A stretch of DNA of 64,000 nucleotides from Artocarpus heterophyllus (lineage: Eukaryota; Streptophyta; Magnoliopsida; Rosales; Moraceae): NCBI GenBank assembly GCA_025403435.1, contig JAJQZP010000047.1:1178001-1242000 (forward strand). The letters run 5' to 3'. The notes below the pieces were generated by a model. The model searched no databases. It saw only the letters and a program-made list of their open reading frames with translations, and had not been told where the DNA came from. Positions 1-12,207 of the stretch are shown piece by piece. The position numbers were made by a program, and so were the translations under genes. Position 1 is the first letter of the stretch. Each line of letters begins with the position of its first letter.

Positions 1-602
1 AAAAAGGTTTTAAGAGAAAGGTTTTGTTGAGAAAAGTTTTTAAAGTATGTTTAAATGCTTTGTGAGATTTTATTTGAACTTACTTAGCGAAAGCTCATTA
101 AAAGTTTCTTCATGCTGTAGGTAGTTTTATGGGTGACCAGTAGACCCGTTAGAAGAGCTGGGTGCTGAGGAGGACAGATATGAGGATTTGGGTATAGATA
201 CCATCATAGTTTGCTTCCGCTACATAAAGAGAAGGTTTTCCATTATTTAATATAGTGTTTTCAAAGTTTTAAGAAAATCACAATTTTAAGAAATGTTTTT
301 AAAGTTTTACGATATATTTACGAAATGTTTTGTTTTCTTATAAAGTTAAGTTTTGATTAATGATTCAGTAAATATTTCTTAATAAGTTTTAAGAAACGAT
401 TTGAAATAGTTTTAAAGGCAAGTGTTGAGCAACGTCTCAATTTAGAATGCGACAGAAGTCGCATCAGCTTTAAAGAATGTTTTCAAGCATGAAAACAAAT
501 GTCCAGTAATTTATTTAAGAATTTTTCTTACTAAGTAAGAAAGATTAATGTTCAAGTAAGGATGTTTAACAAAGTTAAGTGACTGCCCAAAAAGGCGAGT
601 CA
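1..602 (+). mobile_element. 3' part of an LTR, unassigned retrotransposon
   Basis: This AT-rich stretch has no coding potential. Its last ~100 bases, ending in GGCGAGTCA at 602, resemble the LTR tail at the other end of the window (63660-63761), where the matching end GGCGGGTCA is followed by a primer-binding site. That shared end is the basis for calling this the 3' part of an LTR read on the plus strand. The 5' end lies outside the window. No primer-binding site follows 602, so this may be a 3' or solo LTR, or a truncated one. Family assignment is inference. Confidence 0.45.
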
Positions 603-640
603 TCATATTCCTGTTGTTCAAGATATACAAAAGAGATTGG

Positions 641-705
641 GTTGTGTTTTGAAAAATACTCTGATTTTAAACTTTAAAAATCCCATTGCATATTGTTGTC
701 CAACA
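641..705 (+). mobile_element. Truncated 5' LTR of copia element (terminal ~65 bp)
   Basis: The last ~65 bases of the same LTR family that is complete at 6068-8025, 41175-43314 and 52930-54916. It ends in CCAACA at 705, followed at about 708 by a decayed primer-binding site (TTGGCATCAAAACCAGG, against the usual TGGTATCAGAGC). About 97% of the LTR is missing, so this end was lost by deletion or recombination. Bases 603-640 are unassigned. Confidence 0.7.
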
Positions 706-2220
706 ATTGGCATCAAAACCAGGTTTTTACATTGATTTTATGGCTTTGTAATAATGCTATATATATATAAATTATGTATTTTGATTCTCTCATATGCTTG
801 AATTTAATTTTCTAAATAGTTGGCACTCTAGGTTTCTATATAACTAAATGTTGTCATGAGATTATATAGTGAATGTTTATTAATTAATTATGGTTGATTA
901 AATTTATATTTTTATTATTTTATTAATTAATTAATTTTTCTCAATTATGGTTCCTTAGAGGTTAGAATGTGTATCTAGGTTTTTCATGTAACTAGATGGT
1001 GGTCTATCATCACCGTCTAGGATTTATTATTTTAATTTTATTTTGTAAAATTTGTATTAAAATAATTATTCAAAGTGAAGATGGATCTAGAAGATGGAGA
1101 TGATTGGAGTTCTATTGTTTTTTGTGTTTATAAATTTTTATATTTTTGAATTGTTGAAAATAAAATTAAAAAGCTGCTTTCTATATTATCATGGAAAACG
1201 CTGGTTTAGCACCGGTTGAGACAGCAAGGCAAAACAGTTTTCAAAAAAGGTGTGTTTTTTGAAACAGTTTTTAATTTTGTTTTTGAGATAATTCTGAGAA
1301 ACATGAAATTTTACGATAACTAAAAAAACAACCTTTTGATCTATGTAAGATTAGAGAATAGAAGACAGATGCCACATATAGAAGGATACAACAAGAAGAT
1401 GCAAGATGAAGAATCGATAATATGTTTCAATTGATCTTTTGTAATCTTTATTTTCTTTTCTCTAGGATGAAACGATGATATTACGGCTATTTATTATTTT
1501 GCTTGTAGTCTTGCATGTTGCTTTTCTTGTCTGCATTATAATATGATTTACCATGTATGTTGATAACATGCCATGTAGAATAGGGAGTGCCGCTCATTAA
1601 AAATTGTTTATGTATGTTAACATAAAACCTTGACTTTTAAAGTATTGAGTGGGAGAAGATTTTCGGAGAGAGGGCCTATGGCCTCTATCATTGGTCCATA
1701 CGTACCATATGGTGATTCCAACCCCTAGGAAGGGATTTCAACATGTACCAGGTTGGATCTCCAAAGGGATAATTTATTTTAGCACGATTTATCATTCTAC
1801 ACCCCTAGGTGGTGATTATAAATCATAGATAAAATAGTTAAAACGATGGTTATACACTCAAGATTAATTTTGTTATTAATCTTCCCTAGGAGCTTTGTTA
1901 ATGAAATTAATGGCCAAAGAAAATGATTATTAGTATATACTAGATCAAAAGGTTCTTGGATGGCATATACTAATCAGAAGGGATTTGTGTTCCTAATTGA
2001 ATTTGGCAAGTCTCCCCTAGGTGGCTTATTGGGTTATGAGTTAGGAATTATCATTGAAAAGTTGTGATATTTTCATGGTTATGACACATAAACACAATTG
2101 TACGTTTACTTATTTGTGTTATCTTACTAAATTGTTGTGGAATGCTTGCTTATATTTGGTATATGAATCTTTATTGTAGATTAAAATATCAAAAAATGCT
2201 TTATCATCGATACTCAATAA
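706..2220 (+). other. 5' leader of the plus-strand copia element
   Basis: About 1.5 kb of non-coding DNA between the primer-binding site and gag. It contains several variants of the word CCCCTAGG followed by a G-rich flank (near 1720, 1800, 1883 and 2022). No open reading frame of note. Confidence 0.5.
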
Positions 2221-5200
2221 AAACATGGTAATTGGCGAGAATTACAATGATTGGAAAAGGAACCTCAATATCATCCTTTTCTTTAAGAAACTAAAATTTG
2301 TGCTGACAATACCGTGTCCTCCCGAATCTACTTAGGATTTCATAAATGAGCAAATCTAAGTATATGATCACTAGAAAGATGCTAACGGTCAGGCCCACTA
2401 TTACGTTATGGCTAGCATGAATAATGTGCTGCAGGCTCAACATGATGATTAAAAGACTACTAAGTAGATCTTGGAGAATTTGGAAGACATGTTTGGAGGC
2501 AAGCCCTAACAAGATGACAAGGGCTCTTTGGAAACTCTTAAACTGCAAACAAAGACCGGGGACTCCTGCGAAGGAACATATGATGTTGGTCTTGGGTTAC
2601 CTTGCTAAGGCTCAAACCCATGGAGCTAACATTAATGCTGAGTCATAGATGACAATGGTCTTTAAGACTATATTTAAGGAGTTCATCCCATTTAAAGCTT
2701 CATATAATTTAAGCAATAGATGGGGTGTGACCTTGATTGAGCTGATGAAGTAGTTATATGAGTTCAAAAATATGATCAGGGAAGCTCCGGCTGGTGGCGA
2801 GGCGAAATTGATAGTTGCATATAGTTCTAATCCTAACTTTGGAAATGAAAAGAAGCAAAAGGCCAAGAATGGGAATACTTCTACTCTGGCAAATGGCAAG
2901 GATAAGAAGAAAATAAGAGGAACCTAAAGAAACTAAAATGTTTTTTCTACGAGAAGGTTGTGTACATAAAAAAGAATTGCAAGGGCTTCCTATCTAATGG
3001 AAGTAGGTGCAAACTTCTAGTTATTGAGACATGTTTAATCGAAGAATCAAGTAACACTTAGGTCATAGATTCTAGTACGACTAATCATGTCTATATTTCT
3101 TTGAAGGGATTTAAGGAAATGAGAAGTTTGCTACATGAGCACTTCACCCTTTAGATGAGCAATGGATCTTTAGTGTTGGTTAAAGCAATAGGAGATATCC
3201 ATCTTTACTTTATAATTATAGGACTTTGGTTTTGAAAGATTGTTTTTGTGTTCCTAAACTCAAAAGGAATTTAATAGCTGTAGCTTGTTTATTTAAAGAC
3301 TCATACTCGGCATCTTTTAATAATAAAGTGGTGATTCGTAAAAACAATCTTTTATTGTGATGGATGGATGCAAAACAATCTATATTTTATTAAACCTAAG
3401 ATGGACTCACTGCTAAACACTGAGATTAATAATAACTCTAAAAGACTTAAAACTTCTCATTTTGATAAGACTTATCTTTGGCATTTGCAATTAGGTCATA
3501 TTAGCCTAAATAGGATTCAAAGACTAGTAAGGGATGGATCTTTAAGTCACTTAGAGGTAGAATCTATACCACAATGTGAGTCTTGTTTAAAGGACAAAAT
3601 GACCAAAAGACCATTCGGGTCTAAGGGCAATAGGGCCGAAGGGGTTCTAGAACTTATGCATAATGATGTTTGTGGTCCCATAAACATTAGGGTACTTGAA
3701 GGGTATGAGTACTTCGTCACTTTTATTGATGATTACTCAAGATATGGGCATGTTTACATAACGCATCATAAAAGCAAAACTTTTGACAAGTTCAGGGAGT
3801 TTCAGGCTGAAGTGAAGAAGCAATTAGGTAAACCCATAAAAGCACTTTGATCCGATCGAGGTGGAGAATACCACTCTAATGAGTTCTTGGGACACTTATT
3901 AGAGAATGAGATTATATCTCATTTGATTGCACTGGGAATTTTGCAGTAGAATGGCATAGCTGAGAGAAGGAATAGGACTTTGTTTGACATGGTTAGGTCT
4001 ATGATAAGTTATTCTATGTTGCCTTTATCCTTTTGGGGATATGCACTACAAACTGCATGTTATCTTTTGAACAATGTGCCTTAAAAAATCGGTTCCTAAA
4101 TCTCCTCACAAGTTGTGGATGGATAGGAAGACATCCTTAATTCATATTCGCATATGGGGATGTTCAACTCATGTCCTATATAAAGGAAGTGAACACATTG
4201 GAAGCACGTTTGAAAGTTTGCATGTTTGTAGGATATCCAAAAGGGACTAAAGGTGGTTATTTCTATAACTTGAAAGAAGATAAAGACATGGTTTCAACGA
4301 ATGCAACATTCCTTGAGGAAGTTACATGAACAACTTTAAGCCTCATAGTAAAGTGGTACTTGAGCAGTTAGCAAGTGATTTGATCACTTAGGGGTTTCGG
4401 TTGAAACCAATCCAATAAATGTAAAAAAACTGACTGAACAATAACCTAAGGAGCTTTGGTATAATGAGAGGATCAGGCGTCAACCCTAGAGATATATGTT
4501 CAATGGTGAAGCCTACTTACTAAACTGGTTGAATATGATAGGGATCCTTATACTTACACAGAGGCTATGGTAGATGTTGATTCAAAGCTTTGGACAGAAG
4601 TTATGAATACTGAGATAAAGTCTATAGTCAGGAAACTTGTGGATCTTCCCAAAGGAGTAAAACCCATAGGGTGTAAGTGGATATACAAGAGAAAAGAGGA
4701 GAAAATAGGAAAGTTGAAACCTATAAGGCTAGATTAATAGCTAAGGGATACAAGCAAAAGGAATAAATCGATTACAAGAAAAACATTTGTCTGTAGTCAT
4801 GCTTAAGTCCATCCATATTCCCTTATCCGTAGTTGTCGCTTTCGACTACGAGATTTTGCAAATGGATGTCAAGATGGGTTTTTTTGAATGGTTATCTTTA
4901 TGAGTCCATATATATGGTGCAACCAGACAGGTTCAAGGCAAAGGATCAAGAGAGTAAGGTCTATAAGCTGCTAAAGACAATTTATGGACTTAAGCAGGTT
5001 TCCTGTTCTTGGAACATAAGATTTGATTAGGTGATAAAGACTTATGGGTTCAAACAAAACGTGAATGAACCATGTGTTTACAAACACATTAAGGATGGGA
5101 AGGTAGTTTTTCTACTACTCTATATAGTTGACATTTTGCTAATTGGCAATGATGTTGGAGCATTATCATCGGTTAAATTATAGTTGACCAAGCAGATTGA

Positions 5201-6010
5201 CATGAAAGACTTGGGTAAAGCTAATTATGTTTTAGGTATCCAAATCTTTCGAGATAGGAAGAATAAAATGATATCTTTATCTCAATTTACATACATAGAT
5301 AAAATTCTCAAGAAGTATACAATGCAGGATTTTAAGAAAGTTGGGCAACTATCTTAGTCTAGAATTACTCTTTCTAGGAAATACTCTCCAAATTATGATG
5401 AAGAAAGAGAATACATATAGAAGATGCCTTATGCTTCAACAGTGGGTAGTCTCATGTATGCGATGCTTTACACACAACTAGATAATTGTTATGCGGTCAG
5501 GATAGTAAGTCGTTTTCAGTCAGATCTAGGACCGAACCATTAGGTTATAGTAAAGCATATTTTCAAATACCTAAGAAGGACCAGAGGTTCTATGCTAGTG
5601 TATTCAGATAAGGATCTAACTCCTCTTGGATACCTGATTTGGATTTTCAATCCTGTCTGGATTCGAGAAGATCTACTTTTGGTTCTATGTTTACTCTGGG
5701 TGGAGGTGCAATTGTTTGGAGAAGTTTCAAGCAAGATTGCACTTCAGATTCAACGATAGAGGCTAAGTATATGGTAGCTAGTGATGCTTCAAAAGAAACA
5801 ATGTGGCTCTGCAAGTTCCTTAGGGATCTTAAGGTAGTTTCTGGTATTGATAAGACGATATTGCTATATTGTGATAACATTGCAGTAATAGCTAATGCTA
5901 AAAAACTAAGATTTCATAAGAAGATGATGTATATTTATCGAAAGTATCATGTGATAAAGGACATCATGAAAATGTGGAAATGTGTTTGGTCGCGTTTGAG
6001 GACATTATGA
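2221..6010 (+). pseudogene. Degenerate copia gag-pol polyprotein
   Basis: Remains of a Ty1/copia polyprotein in the order protease-integrase-RT-RNase H. Gag of the UBN2 type starts near 2225 (NYNDWKRNL). The protease region near 3065 reads VIDSSTTNHV, so the catalytic Asp remains but the usual Ser-Gly-Ala is altered. The integrase zinc region and core follow at 3368-3850 (LWHLQLGHIS, then FIDDYSRYG); a TGA stop interrupts the core just before SDRGGEY. The RT lies at about 4570-5500; its YVDD box near 5122 has become IVDI. RNase H occupies 5639-6010 (TIEAKYMVASDA). Several stops and frameshifts interrupt it, so it cannot encode active enzymes. Domain order places it firmly in copia; the lineage is uncertain. 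Confidence 0.85.
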
Positions 6011-6067
6011 CCTACAGGGCTATAGGGGTAAGTAACATATCACATTTACTTAGTGCAAATGGGAGAT

Positions 6068-8025
6068 TGTTAGACATAGTGCCCTGAGGAGTAAAATGTT
6101 ATAATATGCTTTTGGAGACATTTTATCATTAAAGAATTTATTTATTGTTCATATACCAAATATTGTCCTCTTTATGTTCATTTCTATTAAATGTATGATA
6201 CGCAAATAAAAGTCTAAGACTGTCAATCTAAACCTTTTTTAAAAATCGTACATATGATGGATAGATTATTTGAAAAACATGAATCTTAAAGGTAATGGTC
6301 TAAATGATAAGATCTATAATCGATGGAATAAAGTTGGGTGCATTATTCATGCTAAGATTGTTATGTTGTCTACATCCCCAATGAGAGATGGCTTGTCTTA
6401 GTCATTAGAGTGGGACTCTATGAATAGGAACATTGGTACATTGTCATAGATGACGATATATTGAATTAGGACAAAAAGGTTGAATTGATTTGGTTAATAA
6501 TTCCATTTGTTTAAATCAATTCACTTTAGATAATTATATGTGTTGTGTCTTAATCCTGAAATGACTAATGGGCCCATATTCTTGACTTTTGTCTTTTGAT
6601 CTACTAAAGGGTGACATCTTGATTTAATGATGGTACATATACCGATACGTTGGAGACAGGACGCTTGATTCATGTAGACTTGTTATTCATAGATATGGAA
6701 TCCATAGTTCTTTTATAGAGTTAATTATATTCTTTTAAATACATTATCCTATAATTGGAAGACTAAAGTGCTCAAACATTTGGATACATAGATGTAACAA
6801 ATGGTATACTATTTATGAATAGTAAGTATTCCAATGATGTGATAATGGAACGTAAGATAAAAATAATCAAGAAGGTAAAATAGAATTTATCCTTAACCTG
6901 ATTATAAATATCCTATGGGGATGTGACACATTATAATATGTCATAGACTGTTAGCTAGTTGGAGCTTTGGAATTTTATGTAGTTTGATAGTGCAGCTCGA
7001 AGCTTTTAGTGAAGTAGCGTTAGAGTTGGTAATTATAAAATATGTATCTGGGATATTGTATTTTATAATTATAGGAGCTTGATCTATACATGTTCATCGG
7101 GTCCCCTTTGCTAGCTCATAATAATCCTGTAATGATACGGCATGTTTTCTTACATATTGGTGACTTATGTTAAATTATTAGATTGGCTGAAATTCAGTAA
7201 TATTAGATTTAATAATTTATTTTAGTTTATTGGTTGAATTAATTTTGTAAATTAATTCAAGATATACCTGTTGAATTATTTGGATAATATTTTATTTACT
7301 ATAGGATTATCTATATATAACTATTTTAATCAGATAACTTATCTATTGGATTATTTGAATTAAAATTGAGGCTCTATCTAAGATTCTTGGGTGAAAATAA
7401 GATATACTAAGGATTCCTAGTTATCCTATGGTTGGCAGGTTGATGGGAAGCTTCGGTAGGCTGATAGAGTAAGTTAGGCAGGTCGATCTAGCCGATCTCC
7501 TAGATCGGCCAGCCGAACATGCGATGATCAGTATACATGTCTTTCATGTGTTTTACATCAAAAGTTGATCTATACTCGAATTTTGAGGCCTAATTTGATA
7601 AAGTTTAACCCTAAATTTGACCATTCTAAATTAGGGGTGAGTTTTCTTTGTTATTTAGATTATTTGAGAACCATAGAGTGATTATTCCCATAAAAGAAAT
7701 TCTAAAACTCTCTGAGAGCTATTGTTCAATATCAAGAATCTTAGTTCTAGGTTTTCACAAGTGGTTGGAAGGAGAGTCATTGAAGGAAAAACTGTATGAC
7801 ATGCGACCACCAGCCCTCCAATTGTGGATAGAAAATAGGAAAAAAGATTAGTTGGTTGAGACACTTTTGAAACGTACTTCTCTTTACGAATTCGTGTTGC
7901 TTTGGTGTACAAAAAAGGTTAATAAGATCTGTCATTAATTTATGCATTTAGCATGTCAAACTTGTGTTTTAGAAAATACTCTGATTTAAAAATTTTAAAA
8001 TCTTGCTGGGTATTGTTTTTCAATA
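6068..8025 (+). mobile_element. 3' LTR of the plus-strand copia element
   Basis: It starts TGTTAGACATAG directly after a polypurine tract (AAATGGGAGAT) and ends CAATA at 8025, giving 1958 bp. Two solo copies of the family occur at 41175-43314 and 52930-54916. The TATA box present in those copies is mutated here (TCTAAATTA near 7625). A CGGYAGGCYG-type word cluster lies at 7431-7519. The next five bases, ATTAC, fall inside the RT reading frame of the minus-strand copia element, which shows that this element inserted there. Confidence 0.85.
7431..7519 (+). repeat. CGGCAGGCCG-type word cluster with hairpin in copia LTR
   Basis: Decayed copies of the palindromic word shared with gypsy LTRs (TTGGCAGGTTGAT, TTCGGTAGGCTGAT, TAGGCAGGTCGAT, GGCCAGCCGAAC). 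Within it 7491-7498 and 7502-7509 form a perfect 8-bp inverted repeat with a 3-bp loop (GCCGATCT / AGATCGGC). The cluster lies in U3, upstream of the mutated TATA position. Confidence 0.6.
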
Positions 8026-11000
8026 ATTACTTGATGGGACTTGTGATACTATTGACTAGAAGTCTGTTTGAGACCATAGATGGATTTTTTAAACTTGAAA
8101 ACCATATACTTTGGATCTCTAGGTATAAAGTTTTCTAGCTGGACCATAAAAATCGTCTCATCAATGTCTCCATTGAGAAATGTTGCCTTAACATCAACCT
8201 GATGTAGCTCTAAATCAAAATGAGCCACGAGTACCATTATTATCCTAAAAGAGTCTTTTGATGAAACTAAAGGGAAAGTCTCTTTATAATCTATGCCTTC
8301 CTTTTGAGTCAAACCTTTGGTAACCAAATGAGCTTTATATCTCTTGACATTGCCCTTTGAATCCCTCTTAGTTTTAAATATCGATTTACAACCAATGGGC
8401 TTTGCACCTTTAAGAAACTTGACAAGGTCTCAAATGTCATTGTCTTTCATGGATTTCATCTCGTCTTGCTGACATCAATCTGCTTTTGAGAGTTTGAACT
8501 TTGCAAAGCTTGTTGAAAGTTGATTAGATCATCTTCCGTAAGCCTACATCAACTTTACATTCTTAAGGAAAGAGGATATAGTCATCCGAAATCACACTTC
8601 TATTTCTAATGGATCTCCTTAATGGCACTTCTTGAGATTGTTGAGTTTGCTCTATTGATGTAGCAAGAGGAACCTCATTATTGTCATGTTTTTTAACAAC
8701 ATCAGGAATAAGTGCCTAATTATTATTACCTTGTACTATATTTGCATCTTGAACAATGTTAAGAATAAGATCCTTACAATTGTCAATGGCAATATGTTCT
8801 TCAAAAATAATATTCTTTACTTTATCTTCGCCTTCAAACTCGACATTCTCAAGAAATCTTGTATTTCTCATCTCAAAGAAGGACCTCGTAGTGAGATCAT
8901 AAAACTTAAAACCCTAAAGCGTTCAGCGTATCTAACAAAGTAGTAGCTAATTGTTCGTAAGTCTAGCTTCTTTTCATTTGGCCTATAAGGCCATGCCTCA
9001 AATGGACAGCCCCAAGTATGTAAGTCCCTAATGGTAGGCTTCTTTCTAGTCCATAATTCATAAGGGGTTTTGGTTATTGCTTTGCTTGGAACCTTATTAA
9101 GGATATATGCTGCATTTTTAAGTGCTTCTCCCTAAAGAGATTCAGGTAAAGAAGAATGAATAATCATACTTTTCACCATGTCTTTAAGTGTTTTGTTTCG
9201 TCTTTCAACAACATCGTTCATGCTAGGTTTGCCTAGCATTGTGTATTGCGGGACGATTCTACATTCCTTTAGGAAGATGGCGAAGGTCCTAGATGTTGTT
9301 CTCTTGATCTGCCATATCTACCATAGTACTAACAACCACAGTCAGATTTAACGTCTCTAATTTTCTTGATAAGTTGAAGTTAAACTTCAGCTTTAAATGA
9401 CTTGAATACATCCAAGGATTATGACATCTCATGTATCAAATATAGGTACCTGTATCTTGAGTAGTCATTTATCAACATGATGAAATACTGTTGGCCATTC
9501 CAAGAAGCTGTAGAGAATGGACCACAAATATTAGTATGAATGAAGTTCTTCGATGTCTGTCCACCTATTGACACCTATTTCCTTATATTTGTGTGTTTCC
9601 CCTTAATGCACTCAATGCAAACTTGAAGTTTGTCAAATCTAGGGGACCAATAATCTCGTCATACATAAGTCTCTGAATTATCTGTTTAGAGATATGACCT
9701 AAACTCTTATGTCACAAGGTGATAGAATCCTCCTTTAATTTTTGTTTTGTACCACGTGTACAAGTATGTGGGATTTCATTATAGGAAGTAGCAGTATCAA
9801 GCACATGAAGATTATCAATTAAAGAACTAGTACCAAGCTTTGAATCTTGAAAAAGACTAACTTTATTATTTCCGAAAGAACAAGTATAACTAAATTTGTC
9901 CAAACTAGAAATAGAAATTAAGTTTCCTTTAAAAGAAAAAACAATAAAAGTCTTAATCAAATCCAAATAAACTTCAGTCTTTGATAATAATCTAAAGTTT
10001 CTTATAGCTTCCACTGGAACTTTCTTGTCATTGCCCACAAAGATGAATCTTTCCGCATCGTTTCGCAGTCGACTCCACATGCAATCCTGCATAGACATTC
10101 TTATGTGAGTAGTAGTAGTAGAATCTACCCACCAAGTATCTTTAGGTATAGAAGTTTACCCTTCTTTACATGCCAAGCGGCATATTTGAAACACTCTTTT
10201 TTCATGTGTCCTCCCTTCTTACAAAAATAGGAGGTGAATTCCTCATCCTTTTCTTTAGTTTCTTCTACGAAGTTGTTCCACCTACAACATCCTTAACGCT
10301 CTTCTTTTTCTTGTTTTGAGAAGTTGATGCTAAGTGAGTACTTTTAGCCTTGTCTCTTTGAATCCTTTCTTCCTCTTGCACACAGTGAGATATAAGCTTA
10401 TTAAGAGTCCATTTGTCTCTTTGGGTACTATAACTCACTTTAAATTCATTGAATTATGTTGGAAGAGATATAAGAACCAAGTGCATGAGCAAGTCCTTAG
10501 ACAACTCTAACTTTAATGCCTTGAGTTTCCTAAAGAGATTTGACATCTTCATAATGTGCTTTTTTATGTTCCCCTTTCTTTTATATCTAATGGAAGCCAA
10601 AAGGTTGCTCATTTCTGACTTTTCATTCTTAGCCAAATATTGTTCTATTTCCTCGAGGAACTTTTTAGCATTTATGCTCTCAATGATTAAGCCCCTAAAC
10701 ACTTCCAAAATGGAGCGTTTCATAATCATTAGACTCATGCAATTAGAGTAATCCTAGTTCTCAATTTTACCCTCATTCGAGTTTTTAGGAATGGCAATGG
10801 ATCGCTCTGTCCTTAACACAAGGTCTAAATCTATACATCCGAGAACAATTTTCACGCTCTCTTTCGAGGCCTTGAAATTTGCCCCATTCAGCATTGGGAT
10901 AGTATTGATTTGAGTTAAACATTTGTAGTAGTAGCAAAAACTGAATAGAAAACAAAATAGAATAACATACTCACAATTAAAAACATGTCATAATAAAAGC

Positions 11001-11885
11001 AAAATATGACACAATCAAAAGAAAATTAGAGGTCCTATCTAATGATACCTAGCATAATATTGATATCTAGTCTTTGGACAGAGACATCAACTATAAGTGA
11101 TATTCTTTATGTAGAAATCAAATATTAACAATAAATCCTATCAAACAATAGCTTTTCTTTAGACCGATTATTGTTTACATGGAAAGTTTTATAATTGTTG
11201 CATATTTATTACCACAGGTGTGTCTACTATTTGGTTAAAAGTAGCATTCCCTTGGGTTGGTCACAATTCACATAAATAACAAACACACAACCATCATGAT
11301 ATTTCTAATTAAATTCATCTTCACAATAGAGGTTACTTTGATAACAAGTTGTTTCTATCAATTTAATAAAAAATATAAGACACAACCGGTGCAAATTATA
11401 ATCTTTAATTACAATTAAACAATTTTCCTAAAATTTCTTTAAGAATTTTTTTAATTATATTTGCACAGTTGCAGCAGTGCTATGGTGCCACCCCACGGGC
11501 GCCACAACACTATGATTTCCATTAGCAATGCTGTAGCGCACCCCACATGCATTGCAGTACTAAAATCGAAGCGTTCTGTCCAACAAGTGCCGTGACACTA
11601 AATCATAATTTTGTGGTAAAAATTGTACGAAAAATAAAAAAGAAAAGTGTCAAAAATTTTATCTTTCTCACTGCAATTCAATTTCCTAATCCTTAGTAAC
11701 CCACAATAACATCTTGGATCATTCAAAATAACTAACTAATCCTCAGCAAAAATCATACAAAAATCACAATTTGCACAAAAATCCAAAGCTTTTTACCCTA
11801 AAATTCCAAAAATAGGGAAAGAAAGAAAATAGGTTTGTGTGAAATAATCCTAATAATCTAATATGAATTCTACTTTGACACCACT
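8026..11885 (-). pseudogene. Degenerate minus-strand copia element, internal region
   Basis: Ty1/copia polyprotein read right to left. Gag of the UBN2 type is at 10454-10738 and beyond (SLMIMKRSI, AKKFLEEIEQYLAKNEKSE). A lysine-rich zinc-knuckle area follows near 10150-10400. The GAG-pre-integrase region is at 9712-10098 and remnants of the integrase are at about 8960-9700. The RT start is at 8049-8327 (DVKATFLNGD, KKSIYGLKQT). A TAG replaces the Trp codon near 8050, and the frame then runs to 8026, where the plus-strand copia LTR interrupts it. The second half of RT, RNase H and the 3' LTR are absent from the window. A degenerate primer-binding site (TTTGACACCAC) sits just before the LTR at 11886. 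Confidence 0.8.
11460..11600 (-). repeat. GC-rich word cluster in copia leader
   Basis: Within an otherwise very AT-rich leader, this stretch holds repeated words such as GCAGTGCTATGG, GGCGCCACAACACTAT, GCAATGCTGTAGCGC and GCATTGCAGTAC, with short palindromes (GGCGCC, TGCATTGCA). The arrangement is reminiscent of the CGGCAGGCCG arrays in other LTRs here but uses a different word. Confidence 0.45.
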
Positions 11886-12207
11886 TGTTAGAAATCTGTA
11901 ATCCAGAAATCCTTAATTATGTAGAAACCTAGAATAGTAATAATATAGTCCTATGATCAAATCATGCTAGATTACTAAGATTCGAAATTGAGGAGTCACT
12001 ACATGTATCTATGCCAACAACGATGGATTCTTTAGCAGAATAATGACGACGATTGACGAACAGGTTATTTTCTTCTTCAGTCAAATCTCTTTAATTCTTC
12101 AATGGCTCTCTCTAGATGGGATAGATAAAAAAGCTATAAAATGATTTAACGTTTTGGGAACCATAACCTCTAATGCCTTTATATACTGTTCTACTAAGGT
12201 CTCATTA
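11886..12207 (-). mobile_element. 5' LTR of minus-strand copia, first part (split by gypsy)
   Basis: It starts TGTTAGAAATC next to a degenerate primer-binding site. It is interrupted after CATTA at 12203-12207 by the gypsy element at 12208-21258, and resumes at 21264. The two parts add up to about 492 bp, a usual size for copia LTRs. Confidence 0.8.
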
